Shown here one piece after another: positions 63,168-64,000 of a DNA stretch of 64,000 bases; positions within the stretch are counted from its first letter, which is position 1, and every line of letters begins with the position of its first letter. Below the pieces are notes generated by a model that made no database searches, had not been told where the DNA came from, and saw only the letters and a program-made list of their open reading frames with translations. The stretch comes from Chloroflexota bacterium (GTDB taxonomy: Bacteria > Chloroflexota > Chloroflexia > Chloroheliales > Chloroheliaceae), in the NCBI GenBank assembly GCA_028287745.1, contig JAQBPB010000015.1:33605-97604 (forward strand). Direction: 5' to 3'. The translations under genes and the position numbers were made by a program.

Positions 63168-64000
63168 ATGTCGCAAGGCTTATCACGGCCCCGTAACCGC
63201 CAGCTACATCACATTCTTATAATTGACGATAGCGCCCGGCTGAGACAAACTCTGGCCGATTTAATCGTGGCAAATTGCCTGGCCTCCGGTAAAATCTACC
63301 GGGTGTTGCACAGTGATAAAGATGGTAAGTTTACGCAAAGCAACGAAGCCCCCAATCCCGGGATGGTACTTCAGGACGGGATTGGGCCGCAGGAAAATTC
63401 GGTTATTGACGAATTTGCCATTTACACCGCGCCTTCGCCCAAACAGGCCCTTGTTGTCATAAACTCGCCCCTGTTTACCCGGCTGACGATTATTTCCGAT
63501 GTTATGATGCCCGCCGATACCGAAGTCGGACTTATCGGGATGCTGGAAGCAATCTCCCGGCGCAACCTGCCGGTAAACCTGGTTTTTGCTTCATCGGATG
63601 CCCAGAATATCTATGTAATTGCAAAACTGGTTGAAACGGGCAAAGCTTACTTCCTGGTAAAGCAGGGCACTGTCTGGGAAGATTTATCCCGTGCCCTGGT
63701 CCACCGTACGGACAGCTTCCGCTATAAAACAATCACTCCCCTGGACTTTGAGGGTATGCAAAAGCTGGGCGGTCCGCGCAGGCGCGCTACCACTGAATTA
63801 ACTCCCGAGCCGGTGCAAGAGCCCGAAATATTACCTACTTATGGGTCTTTCCTGCCTCCAACGCCGCCCGCAACTGCTACACCGCCAGCGGCCGGTCAGG
63901 CTGATGTTGCCCCACCGCCGGTATTGCGCCGGGCCGCCAAGCCTCCGCCGATGCCGAATTGGGACGAACCACCGGTTGACCTGGCGAACCCGATAGTCCG
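63168..64000 (+). CDS. Receiver-domain (CheY-like) protein, 5' part (cut by window end)
   Basis: The frame has no stop before the window end and encodes at least 277 residues. The start HHILIIDDSARLRQTL carries the acidic pair of a receiver domain, IISDVMMP the phospho-acceptor Asp, and YFLVKQGT the late Lys. An insertion of about 50 residues sits between the first strand-helix unit and the SDVMMP strand, which is unusual for a receiver. A Pro-rich disordered segment follows and continues past the window. I chose ATG 63168 because AGAAAGGG precedes it; an in-frame ATG at 63138 lacks a ribosome-binding site. Confidence 0.82.
   Translation, partial: MSQGLSRPRNRQLHHILIIDDSARLRQTLADLIVANCLASGKIYRVLHSDKDGKFTQSNEAPNPGMVLQDGIGPQENSVIDEFAIYTAPSPKQALVVINSPLFTRLTIISDVMMPADTEVGLIGMLEAISRRNLPVNLVFASSDAQNIYVIAKLVETGKAYFLVKQGTVWEDLSRALVHRTDSFRYKTITPLDFEGMQKLGGPRRRATTELTPEPVQEPEILPTYGSFLPPTPPATATPPAAGQADVAPPPVLRRAAKPPPMPNWDEPPVDLANPIV

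Overview
The window is a stretch of bacterial chromosome, moderately GC-rich in its genes with AT-rich gaps. It most resembles a member of the Chloroflexota. The grounds are the mix of genes rather than a marker: a form I aerobic CO dehydrogenase operon, several hybrid histidine kinases, secreted enzymes carrying LGFP-like surface modules, a TadG-like pilus-associated protein, and an Mtr4/Ski2-like helicase. There is no rRNA or tRNA gene, CRISPR array, prophage or intact insertion sequence. The phylum call is an inference from gene content.

Layout. 1-3.1 kb: the 3' end of a sensor kinase, then an AT-rich, gene-poor zone with a GYD-domain gene and a likely transposase remnant. 3.3-7.5 kb: housekeeping genes (YebC, RuvC, a double GNAT, RtcB). 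7.8-11.3 kb: a signalling cluster of a REC-histidine kinase, an OmpR-type regulator and a REC/TPR adaptor. 11.3-15.3 kb: a co-directional set of M29 aminopeptidase, YbdK-type carboxylate-amine ligase and ATP-grasp protein that looks like small-peptide chemistry. 15.5-16.7 kb: SerB. 16.9-22.7 kb: the CO dehydrogenase operon coxM-coxS-coxL, followed by an unusual XdhC-YHS-YHS fusion and a DUF364 protein. 22.9-25.7 kb: an ABC-2 exporter pair. 25.7-30 kb: a PAS hybrid kinase and a STAND-like ATPase. 30-32.4 kb: hisD-hisC.

32.6-34.9 kb is the most striking part. Two tightly coupled genes each join an XRE-type helix-turn-helix, an Hfq/Sm-like domain and a long Arg/Gly/Pro-rich disordered segment. 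A 39-residue very basic protein, not obvious in a standard ORF scan, follows them. 35.6-44.8 kb encodes surface and secreted proteins (TadG-like protein, six-hairpin glycosidase-like protein, PIG-L deacetylase, polysaccharide deacetylase). 44.9-49.1 kb: a TetR regulator with a clear palindromic operator, MraY, an aminotransferase and a PhyH-type dioxygenase. 49.2-52.5 kb: the helicase. 52.8-58.7 kb: a truncated VOC protein, a macro-NADAR fusion, a DnaE-type polymerase and a histidine phosphatase. 58.9-64 kb: an M20 deacylase, a CpXC protein, a GACG-repeat intergenic region, an orphan Opp/Dpp-type ATPase and the start of a receiver-domain protein cut by the window end.

Strand switches are often very tight (gaps of 1-8 bases at 10153/10162, 25748/25750 and 30002/30006). 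Strong hairpins close several units. All functional statements come from motif reading; no database search was run.
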